Source of the DNA: Bugulina stolonifera
Taxonomy: Eukaryota; Bryozoa; Gymnolaemata; Cheilostomatida; Bugulidae
Direction of reading: 5' to 3'
DNA length: 64,000 nt
Assembly (NCBI GenBank): GCA_935421135.1
Contig: OW285188.1
Location: 16,283,233 to 16,347,232 of the forward strand
A model generated the notes under the pieces. That model was not told the origin of the DNA. It searched no databases and worked only from the letters and a program-made list of their open reading frames with translations. Of the stretch, positions 1 to 12,560 are shown piece after piece. How positions within the stretch are numbered: position 1 is the first letter of the stretch; every line of letters starts with the position of its first letter. The position numbers were made by a program, and so were the translations under genes.

Positions 1-14
1 TTCCACTATCTTTG
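1..14. mobile_element. End of a small TIR element (partial copy)
   Basis: The first 14 bases, TTCCACTATCTTTG, are identical to the right terminus of the small inverted-repeat element at 27763-28140. The window therefore starts inside the last bases of another copy of that family. Only the tip is visible, so orientation and length are unknown. Confidence 0.55.
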
Positions 15-232
15 ACAGTTGTTCAGCGGAAAAAAGTCGTCATGCTAGCAAAACGTGGTGGAACGAGGCGAACATATTCGCTAGTCAAGTTCGGTCTTGA
101 TAAAATTAAATGAAAATTGCAATGAATATCCCATGCATGCTACATGATTCACTTGTGAATAATATTATTAGTGGGTGACATGGAATTGTCCTTTCTCTTA
201 GATCTTCATAAAGTCTATGTCTCTTTTAATAG
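15..232. other. Non-coding flank, nothing recognised
   Basis: AT-rich sequence between the element tip and the fold-back transposon. I see no open frame, exon or repeat structure in it. Confidence 0.5.
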
Positions 233-240
233 CTGCAGGG

Positions 241-368
241 GGGTGTAACGAAACCACCTACCCCTACCCTACCCACGAAACCACCTACCCTACCCTACCC
301 TACCCATACGAAACCGCCTACCCTACCTTCGATACCACCTACCCTTCACCAAACAAGCATTGTAGGCT
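241..368. repeat. Subterminal CCCTA-rich array of the fold-back element
   Basis: A block of the form ACGAAACC-ACC-TACCC-TACCC recurs about four times, with CCCTA pentamers between. The same array occurs inverted at 4366-4491. Arrays like this near transposon ends often serve as transposase binding sites, which is inference here. It resembles telomeric DNA only superficially: the unit is CCCTA, it is internal, and it is symmetric with the other end of the element. Confidence 0.7.
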
Positions 369-877
369 TTAATAACACATAAAAACTATTCCTAAAGTTG
401 GGCTACATTCTCTTACCATCAAATCAATGAAAAGATTTTTGAAAAAGCTCCTAGATTAGCTGTAAAAGCCAATATTATTTATATTTATTTTTTATCTTTA
501 GATTTTCTCTTTGCCTGAGTACTATAGATTAGATTGAACCGCACAGCTTTATTACCTTACTATAAAGAAGCTCACAAAGTTCGTCATGAATCCAAGGCTA
601 ACATCAATGCTTTTTGTTCATAGAGTTATCTTCTCTCTACATGTCAGTTAATTATTTTCTTCATAGAGTTGTCTTCTCTATAGATATTTGTTACGATCTA
701 AAAATGGTCTTGAAAAACAGGTACCACAACATTTCCCACTTCCGTTTCACTTATTCTTCATCCAACTTTAGATCTAGACTCTTGAGTTTCACACACTTTT
801 CAGTAATATCTAATGAATTTGCTTTCTTGCACCCTTTCTCTACAACCCTTTTGGTGTCTTGCGATGAGCAAGTCCAA

Positions 878-982
878 CAGTTTATTTTTAGGCCTATTAC
901 TATCAGTATACTATGTAAATTTCCAATTTCAAATTGGAAATTTACATAGTATACTGATAGTAATAGGCCTAAAAATAAACTG
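878..982. repeat. Near-perfect palindrome 1
   Basis: The two arms of about 52 bases mirror each other around position 930, with no spacer longer than one base. The outer part of the left arm is also part of the long terminal repeat of the fold-back element, so this palindrome arose by local inverted duplication at the inner edge of that arm. Confidence 0.85.
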
Positions 983-1160
983 AAATCATTTTGAAATTAT
1001 TAAAAATAAATATATAAAAATTATAAAATATATGCTTTACTAACTTTTACCAACTTACTATTTCAAATTGAATTTGAAATAGTAAGTTGGTAAAAGTTAG
1101 TAAAGCATATATTTTATAATTTTTATATATTTATTTTTAATAATTTCAAAATGATTTCAG
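980..1160. repeat. Near-perfect palindrome 2
   Basis: Two arms of 90 bases mirror around position 1070. It overlaps palindrome 1 by three bases (980-982). It is extremely AT-rich and could extrude as a cruciform. It is not repeated in the right half of the fold-back element as far as I can see. Confidence 0.85.
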
Positions 1161-1514
1161 TTATTATTATATTATAATTATTATTATAAGGTGGTATTCT
1201 CATAATTCTACCATAAAATAAAAATAAAGATTGTATAATATTTGTAGAGAGAAAACTCAAAGTTGTTGTTGCTCAATTGTTAGTAATTGTAATGAATGAG
1301 GTTTCAACTAAACTAGCTAAAATTGGTGTAATTTAATGCACCTAACAGAGCTCCTAGATGTGAAAAAAGGAGTTCAAACCACTAACCAGCTTAATAACTG
1401 TATATTTATATAATTAATATGGAGATCTTTAAAATCTGTAGTCAATATCTATTCACACTAATCACTGAATCAGCATTTCTTGTTTGTTAGTATTTTCTGC
1501 ATTCATTTAGTACA

Positions 1515-2855
1515 GATGGCATTGTTATGATTGGGTGCAATTCCCAAGGGCTTTATTATTAAGAGCTTGATAGTCTCATTCAGTGTCATCACTAAATTTG
1601 CCTAGTTGTCATTCTTTCTTAAATTTATTGGTGATTGCACTCACTAGTGATTGTGATGACACTAGGTTGGTGGTGTTCTGTGCGAGCATGCAGGCCTTGA
1701 TCAGATGGAACTAATGGTTAGATTGGTGAGTAAGGAACTTTTGTCGCTAGTTCACCATTGCTCAATCTAATTTGTACGGAATTTGACAGCAGTGACTAAT
1801 AACGAATTTAAAGGCGCCTTGCACCCATGACCACTAAAAATTCATTGAGCTTTTGACGGTACAACTCTAGCACTATTTACAGTTTGAACGTCTAATATTG
1901 TCAGTAAGATGTAACATGCACTTTTGCAAACTACTGCAGGGAAACACTCCCTCTAGTGGTTCAGTTGTTGCAGTCTCACATCAGTAAAAAATATCATATT
2001 TTTGCAGCTAAACATGAATGTCGGGTGGTGAGATTATCTTAAAGGATTCTGCTTGAGCGAAAGGTTATTACAAGGGCAAATATATAGGCACAAGTTGAAT
2101 GTGGTGGCAATGCAAATTGTGTATAAATTGTCCCGAGAAACATCCACTAACAGTGGCAGGTGTTCATCTGTAAAAAGACATACTAAATGAATTATCAGTT
2201 AGCGTGAACCTTCCACTAAAATGAGTGAAGGTGCCTTTTTCACTTGTGATCAGCATTTTCACCGAGTCTTCACTGAGTCTAGTGAAGCAAGTTTACCCTT
2301 GTGAGATGTGCACCTCGTGTCCCACACCTGTTTTAGCGAGTGAGAAACAATTGTGGTGGTGGGAGTCATAGGTCTTTCTAAGATCATCTACAAAGATGAA
2401 AATGATCCATAATTATAATTAATAGCACAAATTGCGGAGAGGTTTATGCAGGAGGTGTTCTATTTTTACACTGTACTGAGAACCTGACTTGACTTCACAT
2501 ATGAAAGCCTACTACCAGCTGAAGCATTTGTCTTGAAATGATTCATTGAAGTAGTAAACCAATAAACAACAGATTTGAACAGAAATGCCTGCCATAAACT
2601 GCAAGTTAGCGAAACAAAAAACATACATTGTTGCAACTAATAGATAGATTTGGTTTTCTGCAGCAATTATAACTACACACAAATTATTTAATATGCCATC
2701 ATACGATTATCGTATTTTAATGATATCACTCATAATGATCATGTAAGTATAAGAAAAGAGTTATTTGGATAGCTGGTGGTGGCACTAAAAATGAGACTAT
2801 CAGGCCCTTGATAGTAAAGCCCTTGGGAGTTGCACCCAATCATTATAATGCCATC
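1515..2855. repeat. Internal inverted repeat pair within the fold-back element
   Basis: Bases 1515-1579 (around ATTGGGTGCAATTCCCAAGG) match the reverse complement of 2791-2855 with a few differences. The intervening ~1.2 kb shows no convincing coding potential. Together with the outer arms this makes the element a nested hairpin. Confidence 0.65.
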
Positions 2856-3581
2856 AGTGCCAAAATTAATCTTGAAGCTGTTACTGACTATTTCCACTTC
2901 TATTCACTATTGATTATCACATGATAGGTTCAATAAGGTAAGCGATAAAAATAAGATAGATTGATGAAAAGATGAGTAGAAGAATTGGAATAAGAATTAG
3001 AATTTCAATATAAATAAAGTAAAAACAAATTACAAATAACTAACAAAGAAATAGGCCTAAAAATAAACTGTTGAACTTGCTCATCACAAGATACTAAAAG
3101 GGTTGTAGAGAAAAGGTGCAAGAAAGCAAATTCATTACATATTACTGAAAAGTTTGTGAAACTCAAGAGTCCAGATCTAAAATTGGATGAGGAATAAGTA
3201 AAACGGAAATGGGAAATGTTGTGTTACCTGTTTTTTAAGACCATTTTTAGATCGTAACAAATATCTATAGAGAAGACAACTCTATGAAGAAAATAATTAA
3301 GCGACATGTAGAGAGAAGATAACTCTATGAACAAAAAACATTGATGTTAGCCTTGGATTCATGATGAACTTTGTGAGCTTCTTTATAGTAAGGTAATAAA
3401 GCTGTGCGGTTCAATTTAATCTATAGTACCCGGGCAAAGAGAAAATCTAAAAATAAAAAATAAATATAAATAATATTGGCTTTTACAGCTAATCTACAAG
3501 CTTTTTCAAAAATCTTTTCATTGATTTGATGGTAAGAGAATGTAGCCCAACTTTAGGAATAGTTTTTATGTGTCATTAAAG

Positions 3582-4359
3582 TATTCAATTTTTGAGGATT
3601 TGACCCTTCTAGTCAGTTAGGTAACACTTTTAGCTTCAAGATGATATGCAAATTGACTATATTTACTTTATTTACTTCAGTGTAATCAGACTGTAAAGTT
3701 TATATATTGCTAAAAATGCTCAGCTATTCAACAATAGGTGAATAAGTGACGTCACTTGTTCAGGTTATCACTAGTGCAATCAAGCGGCACGTTGACTACT
3801 AGTTCTATGAGCCAGCGCAAACACTGATTGTTCTAATGCAAATTACTATGAATCACCGGTCTATATTTAGTATTCATGCAACATGTACATAGCTTAATTC
3901 TTCAACTACTAATGTGTAAAGGGGATTCTACTTTTCTCCCGATGATTTGCTGAAATTTGTCAATGAACATGGGCTTGCTTACAATTGGTTTTAATAGGTC
4001 AACTAGTCATGTGCACTAGTACAATAAACTAAACTATAATTGTAAACAGCATTATTCCCACAGTAACAATGGTAACAATTGACCTATTTATAACTAACAC
4101 TCTCTCATTGGTTGTCTTTGTTTCTTTGTTCAACTATGTGAATGCTCTTTCATACTGAACAGACAAGTGACATCAATGAATAGTTGGAAATTCCTGGCAA
4201 AATTTCCTGAGCTTTTACAAAATCACTATATTTCAACGATTTTTGGGGTTCAAATACAGCCATTTGTACATGTTCAACCAAGCCAAGTTGCATGTCATTT
4301 TGAAGCCCAAAATATGAACTTACTAACTAAAATACCTATATTTTGAATCTTGTACTACT
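3582..4359. mobile_element. Insertion in the right arm of the fold-back element
   Basis: The right arm follows the left arm up to TTAAAG at 3576-3581, loses similarity, and resumes after a second TTAAAG at 4360-4365. The roughly 780 bases between have no counterpart in the left arm. The short direct repeat is consistent with a target duplication. No clear terminal inverted repeat or reading frame is visible, so the type is unknown. Confidence 0.5.
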
Positions 4360-4499
4360 TTAAAGCCTACAATGCTTGTTTGGTGAAGGGTAGGTGGTAT
4401 CGAAGGTAGGGTAGGTGGTTTCGTATGGGTAGGGTAGGGTAGGGTAGGTGGTTTCATGGGTAGGGTAGGGGTAGGTGGTTTCGTTACACCCCTGCAGGG

Positions 4500-5039
4500 T
4501 ATGTTTGTTAGCCAGTCTTATGTGATTTTTGTTTTTGATATACAATATGCATGCCGTTCAGGTGACTGAACATACTTACAAGAATGTGCTAACAAAGAGC
4601 GTCATCAGTTTGACAGCAATTTTAGATCATTTGGAGTAGCTGCTCTTTCTACTTTACTCTGTCTTCAACTCTTGACACTGTGATTAGGTCAATCAGGCCG
4701 TCAAAGTTTTGTAAGTTTTAAATTGTTGACGAAAATCTATTTCAGTGTATGCTAAGATATTTTGGAATTTTTGCATGTGGGGATTTTTTAACATTGTGAT
4801 GCATCTTTGAGTGTAACTTGGGCAGTGCAGTTGCCACAAAGGCCAATTTTTGCATGTGGAATTTGAGAAGTGATGAAGGGACACCAAAATCCATGCAAAG
4901 GGACACTGTGTCCATTAGGGACACATTTGGGCATCCCTGCAATATAGTATACTTGGAACCAAAGAGTTCCTTGTTGGAACCTAAACTTGCCTGACATTGT
5001 TCCAATATTTATTTTATGCATTGACATTACCTTCATATG
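4500..5039. other. Non-coding, short open frames only
   Basis: Sequence between the fold-back element and the solo LTR. The phrase TTTTGCATGTGG occurs twice (near 4767 and 4848), hinting at an old repeat. The short minus-strand frames here are not supported by composition or splice signals. Confidence 0.4.
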
Positions 5040-5863
5040 TAACCTTATGCATGCATGGACATTACATTACGATCTACTATTATAATCAACTATTGCGTTA
5101 GTAATGTGTTCTCATGTTGTTATTATTAGCCAATCAGGCCGTTGCAATTATTACATAGTCACTCATACTGTGTGTGCAATTATTTATTATCCTGATTGTT
5201 TCATCTAAGTCTTTTACCTGTATACTTTTGGGGCCGATATGTCAGAACACAGCCATATTTATATATTATCCATACTGGTCTATTGTAAGCACTTTTTGTT
5301 GCACAAGTTCCGGCTCGATACCTTATCATACCAGCCCAATATCTTACCGTACCTTTCTCTGAAAGTCTGAAGTATCTTATGTATAAAAGCCAGCACAGTT
5401 TCTGTATCAAATCAGTTGTTGATTGCGCTTTAATAAAGCAACATCTCCGAACTCAAACCTTGCAGGCAGGTAGCTCCACCCACAGGTCTTCTTAGACCTA
5501 AGCGGCTCGAACTCATTTAAGCACTCTTTCTACACTCCTTGTGAGTTCTACATCATCGGACTTTAGCCGATCCCGGATTCTTCATAAATCTAGCGTCGGG
5601 CCTAAGTCCTTAGATCACTACTACTTCTTTCTACACTCCTTTGGAGTATAAACCTACAGACCTACGTCGACCCTGGACTCTTTAATGAGTCTCAGCCTCA
5701 GCCTATGTCTTTCTACATAATTACAAGAGCTTAACTAACTGTTCACTCTTTATGTAATGTGTGGAAGTTACCTTGGTCGTCCTCTACCAACCTCCAAGCA
5801 CTTCCCGTTCCCGGTACCCGTGCTACATCAGCACTCGTACGTAACACAGCTCAAAACATTACA
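5040..5863 (+). mobile_element. Solo LTR, family 1
   Basis: The 3' portion, 5430-5863, is clearly related in reverse complement to 39829-40300 within the well-bounded solo LTR on the minus strand, sharing the AATAAAGCAACATCTCC block and the ending CAAAACATTACA. The 5' boundary could not be fixed; similarity to the other copy fades around 5040. No internal retrotransposon sequence or second LTR adjoins it. Confidence 0.6.
5382..5437 (+). promoter_or_regulatory. LTR TATA box and polyadenylation signal
   Basis: TATAAAA at 5382-5388 is followed by AATAAA at 5432-5437, the close TATA-to-polyA arrangement expected of the R region of a retrotransposon LTR. The related minus-strand LTR keeps the AATAAA block. 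Confidence 0.5.
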
Positions 5864-6182
5864 ATATTATTTTTAATAATGGTAGTATTGTTTTGTATTG
5901 TACATTTGTTCCAAGGTGTGGCTGGCTATTATGTGCCTGTTTTAATATAAATGTATAAGGTAGCATTTGAATGGTTTATGGGCTGTTTCTTTGTTTGCAT
6001 TTTATTCACTAGAACTAATGTTGTATTACGGCTTATTTTACCCTTATTTTACCGGATAATTGCATTTAGACTAAAAGTACGTTAAGGCGTTAGTCTTGAG
6101 TCTTTAGGATTATAATCAAGCAGCTGAAGGTAAATATATTACACTACATACTTTTGTGTCTGACTAGGTAGAGAGTGTAAGG

Positions 6183-6335
<153 letters not shown>

Positions 6336-7104
6336 TAGCGGAAGGTGTCAAATGCAGTCTTTGGCGAGTACTCTCGCCTGCAAATGGGGACATGCCGTCA
6401 AATGAGGACGTCCTCAGTTGTCGTAGCCTAATTTCCTTGATCAGCAAGAAAATTTATGCGGGACGGTCTTGGTTTCATTAGATTCCAAGCCAGTCCCCAC
6501 TTGACATCATTTATGGCACAGAGTGAGTATGCGCATTTTCAGAATTTGTATTCATGTGTCCCCATTTAGTTGGTGGGATTCCTCATATAAAATTGTCTTT
6601 GAAGTTGTCCGACCTTTCTAACAATGTCCTCATTTACATGGTGTGAGTTCTTGTACATAGAGTTCTGCCTCAAAGTAATTATTGGATTTGTCCTCTCTCC
6701 AACATAATGTCCTCATTTGCTTTTCTGGGAGTGTATGGGCAGTAATAGGTGGTATAGTTATTCAAGAAAATAGTTGTACGCACAATTGAGATAAGTATAA
6801 TACATGTATGTTAATACTCTATCAGATGCTTTCTGATGTATTTGTCCAGCGATACCCAACCTCTGCTTTTATTATTAGTCTATTTTCATGTAGTTGTGAC
6901 AGCACAATCAACACTATGCAATTATCTCCTTTACCTACATGTACTTCATTATGAGAATATGGTGTACTGCAAGAAATGCAACTAGTTTAGTTATTTTGGT
7001 GCTAGCTAAGAACTTGAAGCACCAAACACTAATATATCTTCATGCTATTCTTATTTTTTACCTCAATGCCCTAGAATTATCTCCCTTAATAACAATAATT
7101 CTGT

Positions 7105-8116
7105 TAATGTAAGTGGTAAGTTGGTTAAAACCTAGTGTCACAATGACTGAGTACGGGCGGAGTACAAACGGATCGTAATAACTGAGTAGAAATTGAGTAA
7201 GGGTTGTTGAGTACTGAATGGCTTAATTTGGCTGCACTCATTATGGTGTGCAACAACTCCTGACTACATGCATCATGTTGTATGTGTTGGTTTCCATGAA
7301 AATATTAAGCTGTTTGTTCATGATTGTCATTACATTTTTGTACTTCTGACAGTGTGTTTAATGCACTTGAAGGGAATATTGTTGCTTAACAAAATAATAA
7401 TGTTATAACTACATGATGTAATTCCCACTAACTTTTCACATTCTGCCTAATAATTTGTAGCATGATGGTTGAGGTTTTCATGTGCCACATAAATGCCATT
7501 GATGTTATAAAGCACCATCGCTTTGCCCATTGAAGCTATATTTTATTGGTTCACTAAGTTTTTTCCAAGTGACAGCAAGGCTTCAAAATCTGGAGTATCC
7601 CATGTACATGTACATGTAAATCTGGATTATTGGCAACTGCGACACCTAATCACAATGGTTGAACTTTATAACACAGGTTGAGGTTGCATTGGAAAGCTCC
7701 AGATTTCTAAAATTATTAGTTGGTTTGATAAACATCTAACTGGATGCACAAGTATCTACATGTACTTACAGGATAGCAAAAATAATGCATTTTGAGAGTT
7801 CTTTAGCTTTATGTCAACGACTTACATTGGACCTGCATTGCCTTGTCAAATTTAGCTAGTGTGAATTGCCTTGTCAACTTGAGGCAGTGCATACCAACAG
7901 ATCGAGGCTGGTAACTATAATATATAATTAAAAGGCTAATGTAATTGGCAAGTTGGTTAGAACCTAGTATCACAATGACTGAGTACTGAGTAATCACTGA
8001 GTACAAACTAAATAAAACTGGGTACCAACTGAATGAAGGTTGTGGAGTACTGAGTGGCTTACTTTGGCTGCACTCATTATGGTATGCAGCAGCTCCTGAC
8101 TGCATGCATAATGTTG
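7105..8116. repeat. Direct repeat pair inside unit A
   Basis: Bases 7105-7280 and 7937-8116 are similar copies of a roughly 175-base segment containing several GAGTACTGAGTA-like motifs. Unit B has one such segment, at about 17513-17692, joined directly to the sequence that follows the second copy in unit A. That is what a recombinational deletion between the two repeats would leave. Confidence 0.75.
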
Positions 8117-10689
8117 ATGCATAAGTCTAAGGCAGATTTCAGATCTATGGTTTTTTCGATTCTATCTGATTTATTTCTGCACCGCTTTTGTTCCTAGTTC
8201 AGCTGTAGCGGTGAAAATGATGATGTACAAGTACATGTACCGACCAGGCCGAATTTTCATGTTAATATTGTTACATTTTGGGCACCAACTTTAGGAAACA
8301 TTGGGCCTAATTGATCTAAACCCAATGTAACTAATTACATGTTTAAGTAACAGAGGAATACATGTAGGCAATTAAACAAGTAATCAACATTTAAATTCCC
8401 CATGAACTATATAGAGCCTAAATCGTAATTATTTTGCTCTTGGAACATAATTTAAAAACAATATAAAATGTTTAAACATGAATAAATAGCAAATCATTCA
8501 GAATAGGCTACTTTCTCAAGACAAACTCTTATCTGAATTATAGATTTTTGCTAGTTTCGTAGACATCTCTAGGATGGGTCACAGTTATTATGAACTGTGT
8601 TTGAATTATGGCAATTGGCAATATGAGACACAAACAGAAAAACACTGTCTTACTGCTGAAGTCAGCTGTTTGACATCTGTTCTGCAATAAACCATCACTA
8701 GCAACAACACATGACTAAGTAATGACCTAACTTCAAGGTGTACATTTAAACCAGTAGAATGCTTGGTATCAAGATTTAGTTTTATAACCAGAGATAAAAT
8801 TTTAAGTTTACCCCATTACCCCATAGTTGCTAAGAAGGAAAGGCAGGAATTAGGAAGATCTGAGCGTAGAACCTAGAGCAAAACTACTTTTTAGAGTGCA
8901 AATCTATATAATTTGTAGATGCATGGAAAGGTATTTAAAAAGGTAGATTTCAAAAGATATTTATATGTTGGTTGATTAACAGATATCTGGCATCAGTTTA
9001 CATTAATGGGATAACATTTTAAAAAGAATGAATTTGAAGAGCTTAAATACACTTCTTACATGCATTAACTAAATTTTGTAAGAGCTAATAAAATTGAAAT
9101 TTAAAGGTTTAATGTTACTCATCACCAGGACTCTCCATGAGAAGTGTGTGCACTATCTTCACATTATAATTTTCACTTGAGATTACCCGTATTACGCAGA
9201 CAGTGTGAAATGTACATAAAATATAATTTGTGTCACATAAAAAGTTTCTTTGCATCTCCACCAACCATCTAGTTAAGTCAAATTTAAATATTTCCATCAT
9301 TATACATGTAGGTTGATTCGACCTTGGTTTCTTTGTCACTGTTAGACAAGGTATCAATGAATGGGGGTAGGTTGTGCTGGCCATTGTCGTATTCTCATAA
9401 TTAGTAGGTTTCAGCAGCAATTACTGATAATAATTCAGTGATAACAATAGCAGAATACACAGTACAGAATTTATAGTACAGAATACACAGTACATAATTC
9501 AAAGTACAGAGAACTGAGTACCAGTAATACTGATTACCGATTGGCTTAATTTCCATATTTCCATTCTACTCAGTCCAACTACCCTTTTTTGTCCATGGAG
9601 ACATGAACCAAGTGGCAAGTGCTCATCCCTACAGTAAACATTAGTACTATCCTATTTCTAACTTTCTTTGAGCAAAGTGTTGTCACAGATGTTGCTCTTT
9701 CAACTCCATAACACCTATATGGTCTAAAAGGAAAGGCTCAAACCAGGCTCATTCATTTTTCCTTGCTTCACCACTAGTCTAGCATCTGTGCCAGCCAATA
9801 TTGAGAGAGAGTTTGACTGAATAGCCGCAAAAAGTTAGACATTAAAAGGTAAGTGAATGCGCCATTTTATATTGTTGGCCACCTTGTCACACTATGTTTT
9901 CCAGACTGTAATTAGTGCAGGAATTTAACCTTGATTAGGTGTTTTTTATATATTACGCTAAAAAATTGACAATTTATTTTCTGAAGTGACATGAATACAT
10001 AGATTGGACATTTTAATTTATTGTTAGATTCATTGCCCTTTTATTACTGCATGTAGCTGTTTAGTTGAGGTTATTCTATCATGCAAATGTATGTGCTAAG
10101 ACAAACATGTTTATGCGAATAGGTTCTCTAAACATTAATTGTTGATCAAAAGTACCAATGGCTGATTATGATATTAGCAAATATTTTAGTCTAGAGCCTT
10201 TACTTTTTCTCCCATTGTAACATTAGCTATAGTCAAATCAGCCCCAATCTAGCCAGGAAGAATAGTTATTAGTTCTTGTAATGTCAATTGTACTTTCAGC
10301 TCGAATTCTCTCCTGTATATCTAAATTTTGCGCGACACTTCATTGTATTAAACCTAGAGTTTTGCCTTGCTGCAACCAAAGACTTTGTAATTTAAAATAA
10401 ACTGCTAATTCGAAAGTTAGCCTACATAAAATTGATGATTGCTGTTAAGGGGACAGCCTAATTATGTAGTTGAAGTGACTTTGATCTAAATGTTTGTAAA
10501 ACTAATCGATTTGTCCTGAGAAAACCACTTTCTTATTCTATAGGTGACAGACTCAGGCCGATCTGGAGAAAGTTTCTGTCAAGTTGTTAAAGGTAATAAA
10601 CCCATTTTCTCAATTACCGGGAATGAAACAAAATTAAATTACTCTATTTGAGAATTAAACTAATATGGTGTAGCCATTTATGCAGTCTC

Positions 10690-12560
10690 TAACTTGGCAC
10701 ATACGTAGACCATGTCCTCATTTGACAAGACGAGAGAGAAACAAACAATACTTCCTTTAGCAACAAACTGATTGTTATACCCACGGACAGGTCCTCATTT
10801 GGTATATGTCTAAAGCCGCCATCACTCACACTCACACTCACTATGTCCTTGTTTGACAGAGAAAAGAAACATACACCGCTCTCTTTGTCAGCCAAAGGCC
10901 ATGTTTATAGCCGGGTCCTCAATTGGTAAATAGCTAAACTTACTGTTACTCACTGCATGTCCTCATTTGGTACATAGCCAAACTTGCCATTACTCACGCT
11001 CACAAGCTATACAGTTTTTTACCATGTCCTCGTTTGACAGAACAGAAGCAAACAATACTTCCTTTGACAACAAACTGATTGTTACACCTACAAACAGGTC
11101 CTCATTTGGTATATGACTAAACCGGCAATCATTCGCACTCACTATGTCCTTATTTGACAGGGAAAAGAAATGTATACCATTCTCTTTAACCACCAGATAT
11201 CATGTCTATAGCCAGGACCACATTTGGCATGATGTAGTCAAACTTACCATTACTCACTACACTGCGTCCTCATTTGGTACATAGCAAAACTTACCATTAC
11301 TCACACTTATTGGCTATACAGCTTGTTGCCATGTCCTCATTTGACAAGACAAGAGAGAAGGAAACAACACTTACTTTGACAACAAACTGATTGTGACACC
11401 TACAAACAGGTCCTCATTTGGTATATGGGTGAACCTGCCATCACTCGCACTCACTATGTCCTTATTTGACAGGGAAAAGAAGTGTACAGCACTCTCTTTA
11501 ACAACCAGATATCATGTCTATAGCCAGGTCCTCATTTGGTGAAAATGAGAGAGGGGCAAACACTACTCCATTCGGCAACAAACTGACTGTTACATCTATG
11601 AACGTGTCCTCAGTTGGTCCATGGTACATTTACCTCCCGTTTGCACTCACTCGCTATTCCAGAGTGCTCATTGCACCTCTGCCATAACCATGTTTGCACC
11701 ATTTGTTGTGTTTTACAGATAAGAAAAACAGTGACATGAAAAAGGACAATTGGGAAAACGATGATGATGTCACCAACCATTACCTTCTAGCAGGTAAGGT
11801 TATTAGCAGAATTTAGTTCTCTTATGAGTATTAACAAAAGCGGTTATAATATAGCTGGATTTGCCATGATTCATACTCATGAGGTGCATTGCTTGTTATT
11901 ATGCCCTCGTTTAACAAAAAAGAGAGAGAAAAACATGTGCTGGTTTGGTACGGGACTGTCGTAGCCCTCACACTTATGAGTTGTGACATTGGATATCATG
12001 TTCTCAATTAGCAAGCATGAAAAACACTACTCTAATCAAACTGGTACATGTTTGGTATTAGCTAAACTTCTATATTCACACTCATAGGCTATACAGTTTG
12101 CTTATGTCCTCATTTGGTGAAAATGAGAGAGTGGCAAACACAACTCCTTTTGATTGTTACATCGATGAACAGGTCCTACTAACTGCACTGTGTCCCCATT
12201 TGGCACCTAGCATTGCTCACTGCACTATGTCCTCATTTGGTATATTGACAAGCTTACCATTGCTCACACTCACTATGTCCTAATTTGGTACATAACTGGA
12301 CATAACATCTCTTGCACCTTGTCCTCATTTGACAATGATGAGAGAGAAGCAAACAATCCTTCCTTTAGCAACTAACTAATTGTGACACTCACGTACAGGT
12401 CCTCATTTTGTACATGGCTAAACTGACCATTTCTCACTGTAATATGTCCTCATTTGACCGGTATCGGTTAAAAGTATTTCTAATTTTAATATTCAAATGA
12501 AAATATAGTATTATATCCGTGACCAGGTCCTCATTTAGTTAAAACAAGAGAGAGGCAAAC
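10690..12560. repeat. Degenerate tandem repeat rich in GTCCTCATTTG
   Basis: The 11-mer GTCCTCATTTG or a close variant recurs dozens of times. A larger unit can be followed: ATGTCCTC(A/G)TTTGACA starts at about 10711, 11023 and 11329, a spacing of a little over 300 bases, each followed by AAACAA..CTTCCTTT and a second GTCCTCATTTGGTATAT. Unit B keeps only the part after about 11514. Some frames stay open through it but have low-complexity, repeat-derived content. Confidence 0.7.

Larger units (their letters stand above)
241..4491. mobile_element. Fold-back DNA transposon with 8-bp target duplication
   Basis: The element begins GGGTGTAACGAAACC and ends with the exact reverse complement. It is flanked by the direct repeat CTGCAGGG at 233-240 and 4492-4499, an 8-bp target-site duplication. 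The terminal inverted repeats are very long: 241 to about 898 on the left matches about 3050-3581 plus 4360-4491 on the right, the right arm being split by a later insertion. A second inverted pair lies inside (1515-1579 against 2791-2855). No transposase reading frame is present, so it is non-autonomous. Long arms with an 8-bp duplication occur in fold-back members of the P/Galileo, hAT and Merlin-type groups; the superfamily cannot be decided here. Confidence 0.82.

Noticed and set aside
241..368. Telomeric repeat
   Set aside because: The unit is CCCTA mixed with ACGAAACC blocks, it is internal, and the same array is inverted at the other end of a transposon with a target duplication.
614..949. 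111-residue plus-strand frame
   Set aside because: Lies in the arm of the fold-back element and runs into palindrome 1; no family resemblance and its mirror arm does not keep the frame.
10541..10592. Candidate exon TTCTATAG/GTGACAG...AAAG/GTAATA in unit A
   Set aside because: It has good borders, but its open frame enters in a phase that does not fit the other exons, and the segment is absent from unit B.
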